Shown one piece after another: positions 1 to 6,808 of a DNA stretch of 12,652 nucleotides. The DNA is from Streptococcus sp. Its GTDB lineage: Bacteria; Bacillota; Bacilli; Lactobacillales; Streptococcaceae. The notes under the pieces were generated by a model. That model was not told where the DNA came from, did not search any database, and saw only the letters and a list, made by a program, of their open reading frames with translations. The position numbers and the translations under genes were made by a program. The stretch covers positions 1-12,652 of the forward strand of contig JAPJPE010000020.1 of the NCBI GenBank assembly GCA_030825825.1, read 5' to 3'. Within the stretch, counting starts at the first letter, position 1; every line of letters begins with the position of its first letter.

Positions 1-1886
1 TCGACGTTGAAGCTTCAGCTATTAAAGCATACGATGGTAAGACTGGTGCGGATGTAACAGCTAAATTCGATATTACTGTGAACAACGGTGTGATTACTGC
101 AACCCTTAAAGATGGCTTTACTAAGTCACTTGGCGATGCGGAAAACACACAAGTCATCGACACAACTAAATTCGAATTCGGACGTTACTACAAGTTTGAT
201 ATCCCAGCTACAGTGAAAGCTGACGTTAAAGGCGGAGTAGACATCGAAAATACTGCGGCTCAAGTCGTTAACTACTACAACCCAACTACTAAGAAAGTTG
301 AAAAACCAAACAAACCAACTGAAAAACGTGTAAACAGCGTACCAGTACAAGTAGAATTCAACTTTACTAAACGTATGGAAGGCCGTGAGCTTAAAGCCAA
401 TGAATTCAGCTTCGTGCTTAAAGATTCAGAAGGTAAGACTCTTGAAACTGTTAAGAACGATGCCTCAGGTAACGTTAAGTTCTCTAAACTTGAATTCAAG
501 AAAGAACAAGTAGGCAAACACAAGTTCACAGTTGAAGAAGTGAAGGGTACTGACGGAACTGTCACTTACGATGCGATGAAAGCAGTAGTAACTGTAGAAG
601 TTAAACATGACGGAACAGCGAAAGCTCTCATCACTAACGTAACAGATCCAGCAGACAAAGAGTTCAACAACCGTGTAACACCTCCAGAAACTCCAGAATT
701 CAACCCAGAGAAATACATCTTGAACGAATCTAAATTCGATCTGACAGGTGTGAAACTTCTCGATGATGATAACGAGCTGGAACATAAAGTTGCGGATACA
801 AATGCGAACCCTTACGTTGATAAGACTGATAACAACGAAGCTCAAAATATCAATACGAAGACACTCAAGAAAGGTGATAAAGTATACTACCAAGTATGGT
901 TGGATACAACTAAATTCACCGAAGCACACAATATTCAATCTGTTGGTGTGACAGATAAATATGACAGTGCGAACTTGACTGTCAATGGAGCTGATATTAA
1001 AGCATACGACTCTGTAACAGGAGAAGATGTGACAGCTAAGTTTGATATTAAGGTTGAAAATGGTGTGATTACTGCAACTTCTAAAGCGAACTTGACTAAG
1101 TCACTTGGAGACGCGGAAAATACACAAGTCATCGACACAACTAAGTTGGCCTTTGGACGTTACTACAAGTTTGAAATTCCTGCAGAAATTAAACAATCTG
1201 CTCAAGAGGGTGTGGATATCGAAAATACAGCTTCACAAATCGTACACCAATACGATCCAACTAAGAAGACTGTAGAAAAACCAGAAAAACCAACTGAAAA
1301 ACGTGTAGTCAACATTCCAGTTAAGGTTCAATTCCAATTCACTAAGAAATTGGAAGGACGCACATTGAAAGCTGGTGAATTCAGCTTCGTTCTGAAAGAC
1401 GAAAAAGGCAATGTGATCGAAACTGTGAAGAATGATGCGGCTGGTAAGATTACCTTCTCAAATCTTGAGTTCAAACGTGGTGAAGAAGGAACTCACCTCT
1501 ACCATGTAGAAGAAATTCGTGGTACAGATTCTAGCGTTGTTTACGATAAGATGGTTGCGACCGTTGGTATCGTGGTGAATAAAGAAGGTAAAGTATTAGT
1601 AGCTACTACTAAGTTGCCAGAAGATACAGAGTTTAACAACACTGTTATTCCGCCAACAACACCACCAACAACACCGCCTAATACACCACCAACACCACCA
1701 ACAACGCCACCAACTCCTCCAACACCACCAACGACTCCTCCAACTCCACCGACACCAACAACTCCACCAGCTCCAGGACTTCCTAACACTGGTGAAGAAC
1801 AATCAGTATCAGCTGCATTGTTAGGTGCTGCACTTGGTATGGTTGGACTCGCTGGACTTGCAAAACGCAAAAAACGCGAAGACTAA
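1..1886 (+). CDS. LPxTG-anchored adhesin with alternating SspB-type and FctA-type isopeptide domains (5' truncated by window)
   Basis: This is the C-terminal part of a large wall-anchored surface adhesin. The frame is open from base 3, so the start lies outside the window; the GTG at 78 is internal. Domains seen in order are the end of an SspB-type domain (to about 325), an FctA/Spy0128-type pilin isopeptide domain (about 327-680), a complete SspB-type domain (about 700-1310), a second FctA-type domain (about 1302-1650), a Pro/Thr linker, LPNTG (1779-1793), a hydrophobic segment and a basic KRKKRED tail. Both FctA-type domains keep the expected isopeptide set: Lys in FTK (369-371; 1344-1346), Glu in VEE (534-536; 1509-1511) and Asn in EFNN (666-671; 1635-1640). 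The family makes intramolecular Lys-Asn bonds that stiffen fibrillar stalks. The SspB-like assignment is from pattern (for example FGRYYKF, GVDIENTA) and is less certain. Ligand unknown; attachment by sortase A is expected. A terminator follows, so the gene is probably the last in its transcript. Confidence 0.9.
   Translation, partial: DVEASAIKAYDGKTGADVTAKFDITVNNGVITATLKDGFTKSLGDAENTQVIDTTKFEFGRYYKFDIPATVKADVKGGVDIENTAAQVVNYYNPTTKKVEKPNKPTEKRVNSVPVQVEFNFTKRMEGRELKANEFSFVLKDSEGKTLETVKNDASGNVKFSKLEFKKEQVGKHKFTVEEVKGTDGTVTYDAMKAVVTVEVKHDGTAKALITNVTDPADKEFNNRVTPPETPEFNPEKYILNESKFDLTGVKLLDDDNELEHKVADTNANPYVDKTDNNEAQNINTKTLKKGDKVYYQVWLDTTKFTEAHNIQSVGVTDKYDSANLTVNGADIKAYDSVTGEDVTAKFDIKVENGVITATSKANLTKSLGDAENTQVIDTTKLAFGRYYKFEIPAEIKQSAQEGVDIENTASQIVHQYDPTKKTVEKPEKPTEKRVVNIPVKVQFQFTKKLEGRTLKAGEFSFVLKDEKGNVIETVKNDAAGKITFSNLEFKRGEEGTHLYHVEEIRGTDSSVVYDKMVATVGIVVNKEGKVLVATTKLPEDTEFNNTVIPPTTPPTTPPNTPPTPPTTPPTPPTPPTTPPTPPTPTTPPAPGLPNTGEEQSVSAALLGAALGMVGLAGLAKRKKRED
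60..1310 (+). repeat. Tandem intragenic repeat, 975-bp period
   Basis: The coding sequence repeats with a period of 975 bp (325 codons), keeping frame. For example GGACGTTACTACAAGTTT occurs at 180 and again at 1155, and TCACTTGG followed by the AENTQVIDTTK coding stretch occurs at about 127 and 1102. One unit is one SspB-type plus one FctA-type isopeptide domain. Identity is patchy at DNA level, with long matching blocks separated by diverged ones, so the copies are old duplications partly kept similar. More copies probably lie upstream of the window. Confidence 0.85.
1651..1775 (+). repeat. Pro/Thr-coding minisatellite (wall-spanning linker)
   Basis: Short degenerate units such as CCACCAACA and CCTCCAACA encode runs of TPP and TTPP just before LPNTG. 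The low-complexity Pro/Thr segment is the usual peptidoglycan-spanning linker of LPxTG proteins. Its length probably varies between strains by slippage. Confidence 0.85.
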
Positions 1887-1930
1887 AATTGAGGTGACAT
1901 CGACAAACTTGTTGATGAGGTGACAATTTT
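1885..1930 (+). repeat. Inverted repeat with embedded direct repeats after the adhesin gene
   Basis: AAAATTG (1885-1891) pairs with CAATTTT (1924-1930), and inside it CATCGACAA (1898-1906) pairs with TTGTTGATG (1909-1917). The 9-bp direct repeat GAGGTGACA occurs at 1891-1899 and 1917-1925, flanking the inner hairpin. It overlaps the stop codon and lies just before the terminator, so it may be an RNA 3' processing or stability element; no function is known. Confidence 0.5.
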
Positions 1931-1942
1931 AGATCCAACAGG

Positions 1943-1980
1943 AAGAGGCTTTGCTCGAAAGAGCAAGGCCTCTTTGTTTG
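1943..1980 (+). terminator. Rho-independent terminator of the adhesin gene
   Basis: A 14-bp stem (1943-1956 with 1961-1974, one G-T pair) is closed by a GAAA tetraloop and followed by a T-rich run (TTTGTTTGTTG). It lies 57 nt after the adhesin stop codon. Confidence 0.93.
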
Positions 1981-2079
1981 TTGTTAAAAGCTTAGAAAAA
2001 ATTGCATATATATTACGAAATGTTTCAGAAAACATTCTATTATTCATTTCATTCTGTTACTAGTTTCAGAGAATTTCCA

Positions 2080-2108
2080 TTGACTTGAAGTAGAGAAAAC
2101 AGTATACT
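2080..2108 (+). promoter_or_regulatory. Sigma-A promoter for a non-coding transcript
   Basis: TTGACT (2080-2085), a 17-bp spacer and TATACT (2103-2108) form a near-consensus promoter. The start is expected near 2115. No protein gene with a credible start and ribosome binding site lies before the terminator at 2272-2312. A small inverted repeat, AATGTTT/AAACATT (2019-2036), sits about 45 bp upstream of the -35 box and could be an operator. Confidence 0.75.
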
Positions 2109-2114
2109 AGAAAA

Positions 2115-2312
2115 GCAATTTGATCTTTCAAACTGCCGGCAACAAGGGGAATGAATCCACTTTGAATTGGAATTACAGTAGGGTTTGGAGTGGAAGAACT
2201 TCACACCCTTATTGTCGTCGGTTACCTTCATAAAAGGAGTATAGACTCTGAATAAGTTGTATAAATATAAAAAACTTCCTTGGAACAGAATTCCATAGGA
2301 AGTTTCTTTTTG
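2115..2312 (+). ncRNA. Candidate small RNA (about 200 nt), class unknown
   Basis: The stretch between a consensus promoter (2080-2108) and an intrinsic terminator (2272-2312) has no convincing ORF. It contains paired segments suggesting a long rod: CCGGCAACAAGGG (2144-2156) can pair with CCCTTATTGTCGTCGG (2208-2223), enclosing TCCACT/AGTGGA (2156-2161 with 2188-2193). Length and rod shape are compatible with a 6S-like RNA, but I do not recognise the sequence and make no class call. A GGAG at 2237-2240 precedes a short open stretch lacking a start codon, so a decayed or non-ATG mini-gene is an alternative. Confidence 0.45.
2272..2312. terminator. Bidirectional terminator between the small RNA and the dextranase gene
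   Basis: AAACTTCCT (2272-2280) pairs with AGGAAGTTT (2297-2305), and the inner TGGAA/TTCCA arms extend the stem. CTTTTT follows on the plus strand and a T-run followed by an A/T-rich tract on the minus strand. It ends transcripts arriving from both sides and lies about 20 nt past the dextranase stop. Confidence 0.9.
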
Positions 2313-2324
2313 TTTGGGAACTAA

Positions 2325-5300
2325 CTAATCATGTTTCTTTTTGAAAGCGACAAGACTGGTAAGGCCTGCTAAGATACCAAGTCCAAGTAAGGATAGGTGT
2401 GAGGTCTCTTCACCTGTTACAGGTAGGTGAGTTCCTTCTTGAGGGGTGTTAGGAACAGCTTCGGGGAGCTCCGCTGTTTGGCTTGTAGTTTCAAGAGGTT
2501 TATCCTCTTCTGTTATAGAAGTAGATGGGATTTCTTTTATTACTGCTGGTTGTGTATGAGAAGTACTAGGATGAACGATTTCTTTACTTCCTGTTTCTGG
2601 GGATGGTTGTGGAGTAGGGATTTCTTTGACCTTGTAGGCAAAGATCAAGATGGTTGTTCCCACTTCTACGTTCCCAGTTTGTTCAGCTGCACCGACCCGT
2701 TCGTAGATGTGGCCGTCGTAGGAGATCTCATCTGGTGCGCTAGCGACGTAATGGGTTCCATTGTCCACATTCGTTGCAACCGCAAGTTCTGGTTGCAATT
2801 CAGTGCTCGTATCTTGGATGACAAATCGCGCGATGACAGTCCCCGTAGCTAACTTGTAATCGTAGCTAACGGTTTTCATTCCTTTAGTGACGGTGCCATT
2901 TGGATCCGCAGAATCAGCACGGAGTCCAACTAGATGGTAGATACGACCATCTTTTGTGATTTCTGTTGGGGCCTCACTTGTATATTTGGTGCCGAAGTCT
3001 GCTTCTGTAGCGAGGTCTTGCGCCTCTTGCAGATCAGTGTTGCCTCCCTCTGTAAGGAATCGTACCATGACAGAGCCTTTGGAGATGGCATAGGAAATAG
3101 CAGTATCAGCTGTTGGAGACTCAGGGTTCGGAAGAAGATAGCCTTTGGTCTCGTCGAGAGGATCGACAAAGTTCAAGACTTGTCCATTAGCATCTTTTGG
3201 CTCTAATCCCTCCACGTAAGGAAGGATAGCGGTAGGAGATGCGATGGCAGTTGGATTAGTAGCATCATTGAGATAAGTGATCTCTTTTTGAGCATTGGTT
3301 GGTTCTTTACCAGTGGCATAGCTGATCCTATAGGCACCGACTGGTCGATAGATGACCGTATCTGTGATGTCTGCTACATCAGCGTGAATGCCAGTATGGT
3401 GACCTGCTTTTATCAGATCAGAAGAGACGGTATCAGTCGATTCTTCTGCTACGACAACATAGCCTTTTTTGACGGGATTTTCAAGAGCTGTAAAACTCGT
3501 GCCATCTTGAGCTGTCCAGTCTTCAAGCTTCGTCTCGCCTGTCACCAAATTGATGCTTCCTTTGCGAGCGAAATGAAGGCTGTCAGTTTGATCAGCTATT
3601 CCTGCTGGCTGACGGTTGGCTCCATCCTGGTCCTCTGTCACATAGGTCACCGTACGGGTCACTGTTTCAGATAAATGATTCAGATCAGCAGTTGTTTGAC
3701 CATCTGGAGCTAGAGGAGTTGGATAGACACGACCTTCGCTATCTCCTGGAACAACTTGACCGGCTTGGATGGGTTGTGCTTCTGAAAATTCTACAATTTT
3801 TGGTGCCAAGCGGACAATAAACTCTTGAACGCCATCTTCATTGGTGTTGGTAGCGTCGCGGTCAAAGTTTGGTTGTTCGTCTGCATCAAAGCCATTTTCT
3901 ACTAGTTCATAGCCCTTCTTCAAATAGTTGGCAATAGTTTCTTTTGTCGAGTAGTTGATTGCCTCACCTGTATGACCTACCAAGTCACTAGAGCGCTCAA
4001 GCTCAACTCCGTTTTCGCCTTGGTAAAGAACGTGGGCGGCTTCATTGAGTTTGACATAGAGCATGTCCCAGACATCTAGACTAGGAACATCGATTGCTGC
4101 CATCCATTGGCCAGCCCCTCCGTCATAATAAACATTTGCGCTTGTTTCTCGGAGGTTGATGTTGTATTTTCCTTCAACAGCATCAGGTGTAGCCCAGTAA
4201 ATGCTGGCGTGTTCAGCCTGGTCTTTTGTGATTTTTCCGAGTGGAACAAAAGCTTGAATATTGGTTAGTTTTTCGGTTGTATTCACAGAGCTGTTCCATT
4301 TGTTTTCAGTGATGCCGACCAAATTGATCAAGTGAGCAATCCGATCACCTGTCTTGGTTTCTTTTGTAATGGTATAAACGGTTCCAGGTTGAACCCCGTC
4401 AGCATTATCTAGGTTGGATCCGATGAAGTTGCCGTTCACCAGTACATTTGTATTGTCTACAATCCGACGAGTATCATGTGCCAAGGTGTCGCGTCCGCGG
4501 AGAAGTTCTTGATAAGCAACGATGAATTCTTGGTAGTTGAATTCTGCATTAGCAAAGTCAGCATTGACTGGTAGGTTTTGATTGAGATACCATTCTGCTT
4601 GGATCACCCCAAAACCTTTAGCATCCTGAGAAGTATTGAGGGCTGCAGTCGTCATATGGTAACCACCGCTCGCTGCGATGATGGCATCTGTCAGCAATTC
4701 GTTGTCTTTGCTGAGGGCTGATGCATTTTTACCACGATGGGTATAGGCTGCGATGATAGGAGATTTCCCCTTGTATAAATCACGCATCCGTTCGGTAAGG
4801 CGCGTCAAGGCTTGGTAGGTAGAGTCATAGTCAATGCTATCGCCCCAAACTTCCGCATAAGGTGCAGAGACATTGGTCTTACCTAGTCGATCCGCATCTC
4901 CAGTGGAGATATCGTTGATCATGAAATCATAGCCTTCTTTTTTGAGGGCCTCTGTCGCAGCTGTGGCTAGTTCTGGATAGTGTTCGCTCAAATAGAAGCC
5001 TTTTCCAGGTTCACTGACTTTTTCCACCCAGTTAGATCCCATGGTATCCCCTTGCCATCCATCAAAATTTCCTTCTTTCATGGCTTTAGTCATGACTTCA
5101 ATGATAAATTTTTGCCAATTTGGGTCGCCTGGATCGAGAAATTGTTGGATATCGGTCGCTGTGACATCACCCTTTTTACCAAAGTTGAAATGGTCTTGTA
5201 GATTGCGAACAATGGCGCTTTTCACTTCATTTGGGACCCCTTCTTCGAGGGAAACTGCGTAAATCATGTTATACAGCATGGCTTTGGCACCAGTTGTATG

Positions 5301-6197
5301 GACATGAGCCACCAGTTCTTTGACGGCTTCTGTATCGATGACAGGTAAGTAGGATTTGCGCTTGTCAGGATCTGTTTCGCTATTTGGAATCAAGAAAGTC
5401 GCCCAGTCTTGAGTGAAACGTTCAACATTTGCTGGGAATGGGTTAGCTGGCGTATTGTAAACGTCGTAGAAGAAGTAGTTGTTGATGTGCATATTGGCCA
5501 ATTGGTCAATACTATTCTTGTAGCCTTCTACCTGATCATTGGTGATGGAGTTGTGATTGTCTTTTGAGCCGGCAACCACCCCATAACGTGGGTAGATCGT
5601 CCAGTCATCTTCAACAGCAAGACCCGCTGCCTTATGAAAGGCTTGGGAACCATCTGCTTTCTTACCAAGGACATCTACGATAAATCCAGCATTAGGTGAA
5701 AAGACAGTACTTGGAATTGTCAGTTCGCCACCTTCAACGTTTTTCTTTTCATAAATGACCTGATCTAAATGAGAGACAGTGACATCAGATGAAACCACTT
5801 CAGGGTTGTTGATAGAGATGCGGACGTCTTCCCCACTTTTATAAGTCGCTTTATCAAAGGTGACGTCGTTGGTGATTTTTGGAGTATTATAAGTAGTTGC
5901 TGGAGCTGCACTGACCGATTGAGTGGCAGTTACAGTTGGTGTTGATTCCGATGAAGAAGATGCAACTTCAGTTGTAGCAACTTCCTCACTAGTAGTGGTA
6001 GGAGTACTGCTATTGGTTGCTACTGGTTGAGCGGTTGATGGGATCTCAGAAGTCGGATTGGTGTTGACCTCGTCAGCCATGGCAACAGAGCTTAACATCA
6101 AGGCTCCAAAAAGGGCAATCATAGAGACTAATGCCTTGTTGCGCTTGCGAAAATAGCCGTGCCCTTTTTCAGAGACACTATTTTTTTGTTGATTCAT
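2325..6197 (-). CDS. dex: Cell-wall-anchored endo-dextranase (GH66) with MucBP-like repeats
   Basis: This enzyme cuts internal alpha-1,6 links of dextran at the cell surface. The protein is 1290 aa from the ATG at 6197, which has GGGAG 5 nt upstream. An upstream in-frame ATG at 6284 is rejected because it lies before the predicted transcription start. Parts in order: signal peptide (about residues 1-42, cut after VAMA), a Ser/Thr-rich linker (to about 100), an N-terminal beta domain, the GH66 catalytic barrel and C-terminal beta domain (to about 830), then MucBP-like repeats (for example GSVMVRFL and GTVIARFV starts) and LPVTG (residues 1258-1262; 2412-2426). The catalytic pair fits GH66: nucleophile D384 in DGWQGDT and acid/base E449 in YAEVWGD, close to the numbering known for the S. 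mutans enzyme. It is much longer than that roughly 850-aa enzyme because of the repeats. It is divergent from the GbpC-like gene, which suggests a joint dextran-handling module. Confidence 0.92.
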   Translation of the reverse strand: MNQQKNSVSEKGHGYFRKRNKALVSMIALFGALMLSSVAMADEVNTNPTSEIPSTAQPVATNSSTPTTTSEEVATTEVASSSSESTPTVTATQSVSAAPATTYNTPKITNDVTFDKATYKSGEDVRISINNPEVVSSDVTVSHLDQVIYEKKNVEGGELTIPSTVFSPNAGFIVDVLGKKADGSQAFHKAAGLAVEDDWTIYPRYGVVAGSKDNHNSITNDQVEGYKNSIDQLANMHINNYFFYDVYNTPANPFPANVERFTQDWATFLIPNSETDPDKRKSYLPVIDTEAVKELVAHVHTTGAKAMLYNMIYAVSLEEGVPNEVKSAIVRNLQDHFNFGKKGDVTATDIQQFLDPGDPNWQKFIIEVMTKAMKEGNFDGWQGDTMGSNWVEKVSEPGKGFYLSEHYPELATAATEALKKEGYDFMINDISTGDADRLGKTNVSAPYAEVWGDSIDYDSTYQALTRLTERMRDLYKGKSPIIAAYTHRGKNASALSKDNELLTDAIIAASGGYHMTTAALNTSQDAKGFGVIQAEWYLNQNLPVNADFANAEFNYQEFIVAYQELLRGRDTLAHDTRRIVDNTNVLVNGNFIGSNLDNADGVQPGTVYTITKETKTGDRIAHLINLVGITENKWNSSVNTTEKLTNIQAFVPLGKITKDQAEHASIYWATPDAVEGKYNINLRETSANVYYDGGAGQWMAAIDVPSLDVWDMLYVKLNEAAHVLYQGENGVELERSSDLVGHTGEAINYSTKETIANYLKKGYELVENGFDADEQPNFDRDATNTNEDGVQEFIVRLAPKIVEFSEAQPIQAGQVVPGDSEGRVYPTPLAPDGQTTADLNHLSETVTRTVTYVTEDQDGANRQPAGIADQTDSLHFARKGSINLVTGETKLEDWTAQDGTSFTALENPVKKGYVVVAEESTDTVSSDLIKAGHHTGIHADVADITDTVIYRPVGAYRISYATGKEPTNAQKEITYLNDATNPTAIASPTAILPYVEGLEPKDANGQVLNFVDPLDETKGYLLPNPESPTADTAISYAISKGSVMVRFLTEGGNTDLQEAQDLATEADFGTKYTSEAPTEITKDGRIYHLVGLRADSADPNGTVTKGMKTVSYDYKLATGTVIARFVIQDTSTELQPELAVATNVDNGTHYVASAPDEISYDGHIYERVGAAEQTGNVEVGTTILIFAYKVKEIPTPQPSPETGSKEIVHPSTSHTQPAVIKEIPSTSITEEDKPLETTSQTAELPEAVPNTPQEGTHLPVTGEETSHLSLLGLGILAGLTSLVAFKKKHD

Positions 6198-6202
6198 TTT
6201 TT

Positions 6203-6207
6203 CTCCC
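6203..6207 (-). promoter_or_regulatory. Ribosome binding site deciding the dextranase start
   Basis: Read on the minus strand, GGGAG lies just upstream of the ATG at 6197. The alternative ATG at 6284 has no comparable site and overlaps the region upstream of the predicted transcript start. Confidence 0.8.
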
Positions 6208-6222
6208 ACATACTGTTTGTAT

Positions 6223-6252
6223 AGTTTACTGAACAGTTTGAAGTAAACTGTT
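6223..6252 (-). promoter_or_regulatory. Mutually exclusive hairpins in the dextranase 5' leader
   Basis: Two perfect inverted repeats share sequence within the predicted untranslated leader. AACAGTTT/AAACTGTT (arms at 6245-6252 and 6232-6239) has 8 bp, and AGTTTAC/GTAAACT (arms at 6243-6249 and 6223-6229) has 7 bp. They cannot form together. This may be a switch-like leader or simply a DNA operator; no poly-T follows, so it is not a terminator. Confidence 0.45.
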
Positions 6253-6267
6253 CTATCGATGCCAATA

Positions 6268-6297
6268 AGTATACGACATTTCACTAGATAGTGTCAA
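6268..6297 (-). promoter_or_regulatory. Promoter of the dextranase gene
   Basis: Read on the minus strand, TTGACA (6297-6292), an 18-bp spacer and TATACT (6273-6268) form a strong sigma-A promoter with a start expected near 6261. This gives a leader of about 64 nt. Confidence 0.82.
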
Positions 6298-6385
6298 TTT
6301 AAGAAAGAAACGCACATTGAAAATTTTCATGAAAGTATTAGAAATCTGCGCCAAATAAGGGTTTTTGATTCATAAAAATGAAAAA

Positions 6386-6402
6386 CCAAAAAACGTTTGA
6401 CA
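6386..6402. promoter_or_regulatory. LacI-type operator candidate, site 1
   Basis: The core AAACGTTT is followed by GACA, matching the right arm of the perfect palindrome at 6581-6598; the left arm is degenerate. Its TTGACA (6397-6402) could serve as a rightward -35 box, with TAAAAA 18 bp on (6421-6426), so binding could block a weak upstream promoter. It lies about 90 bp upstream of the dextranase -35 box. Confidence 0.5.
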
Positions 6403-6459
6403 CAAAATTTCCCCGCATTTTAAAAATAGTACAAATTAGTGATAAAAAACAAAACAAGG

Positions 6460-6474
6460 AGAAACGTTTGCATA
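6460..6474. promoter_or_regulatory. LacI-type operator candidate, site 2
   Basis: GAAACGTTTGCAT shares the AAACGTTT core with sites 1 and 3 but has different flanks, closer to a CcpA/MalR-like half site. Core centres are 71 bp from site 1 and 124 bp from site 3. Confidence 0.4.
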
Positions 6475-6580
6475 AGCTGTAAGGCCCATTAGTAAAAGAA
6501 TTTCTGCAGTTTATTCTATTTTTATTTCTGTAAATAAAGTTAAAAAATTTTTTTTAGAAAAATGAACCGGCAAAAATCAG

Positions 6581-6598
6581 ATGTCAAACGTTTGACAT
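6581..6598. promoter_or_regulatory. LacI-type operator, 18-bp perfect palindrome (site 3)
   Basis: ATGTCAAACGTTTGACAT is a perfect palindrome with the CG-centred core typical of LacI/GalR-family operators. Spacing differs from the cre consensus by one base per arm, so a dedicated repressor is more likely than CcpA. Each arm contains TTGACA on one strand. It lies about 100 bp upstream of the GbpC-like gene's -35 box. Confidence 0.6.
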
Positions 6599-6698
6599 AT
6601 ATAGAAGAAAACTAAAAAGAAAGCTTTTATAAACAAGGAGTTTTATCAAAAAAGAAGCAAAATTTGAATGGAGATGTGAAAAAAATCAAAAAATAATA

Positions 6699-6727
6699 TT
6701 GACACATAAGGGGGCAAGTGTTAATAT
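6699..6727 (+). promoter_or_regulatory. Promoter of the GbpC-like gene
   Basis: TTGACA (6699-6704), a 17-bp spacer and TAATAT (6722-6727) form a strong sigma-A promoter. The start is expected near 6733, inside the left arm of the hairpin at 6728-6778. Confidence 0.85.
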
Positions 6728-6778
6728 CTCCTTACAAAAATCGACATTAATATTTAAAGTGTTGATTTTTGTAAGGAG
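6728..6778 (+). promoter_or_regulatory. Long inverted repeat at the 5' end of the GbpC-like mRNA
   Basis: The left arm 6728-6746 and right arm 6760-6778 are 19 nt each and pair fully, with one G-T, around a 13-nt A/T-rich loop. The right arm ends in GTAAGGAG, a Shine-Dalgarno look-alike that would be hidden. The true ribosome binding site (AGAAGGA, about 6798-6804) lies 20 nt beyond. Because the arm begins at about the transcription start, it could protect the 5' end of the mRNA, act as a repressor operator, or modulate translation. Confidence 0.7.
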
Positions 6779-6808
6779 AAATTTGAAAAAGAGGTTAGAA
6801 GGAATTAT

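Larger units (their letters stand above)
6298..6698. other. A/T-rich divergent control region without a gene
   Basis: Between the two promoters I see no credible ORF. Besides the three operator candidates, the stretch holds an inverted repeat GGTTTTT/AAAAACC (about 6360-6387) and two AAACAAGGAG motifs (about 6453 and 6633) that look like ribosome binding sites but are not followed by usable start codons. The duplicated motif may be a trace of a lost short gene. Confidence 0.5.

Noticed and set aside
78..80. GTG at 78 as the true start of the first adhesin
   Set aside because: The frame is open to the window edge, the sequence upstream continues the same repeat domain, and no signal peptide follows the GTG.
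1651..1775. Pro/Thr repeat as a possible CRISPR array
   Set aside because: Units are short, continuous and in frame with no spacers; it encodes the wall linker.
1541..1870. Minus-strand ORF rich in Gly and Val opposite the adhesin's 3' end
   Set aside because: It is the low-complexity antisense of the Pro/Thr linker with no ribosome binding site; a shadow frame.
2049..2231. 60-codon minus-strand ORF in the intergenic region
   Set aside because: No ribosome binding site or protein-like composition, and it is antisense to the promoter and candidate small RNA.
2427..5262. Several plus-strand ORFs inside the dextranase gene
   Set aside because: All lie antisense to a well-supported GH66 gene and show Cys/Phe/Trp-rich translations typical of shadow frames.
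6198..6284. Extended dextranase start at the ATG at 6284
   Set aside because: It lies upstream of the predicted transcript start (-10 at 6268-6273), has no ribosome binding site, and would put 29 extra residues before a normal signal peptide. The ATG at 6197 has GGGAG in front.
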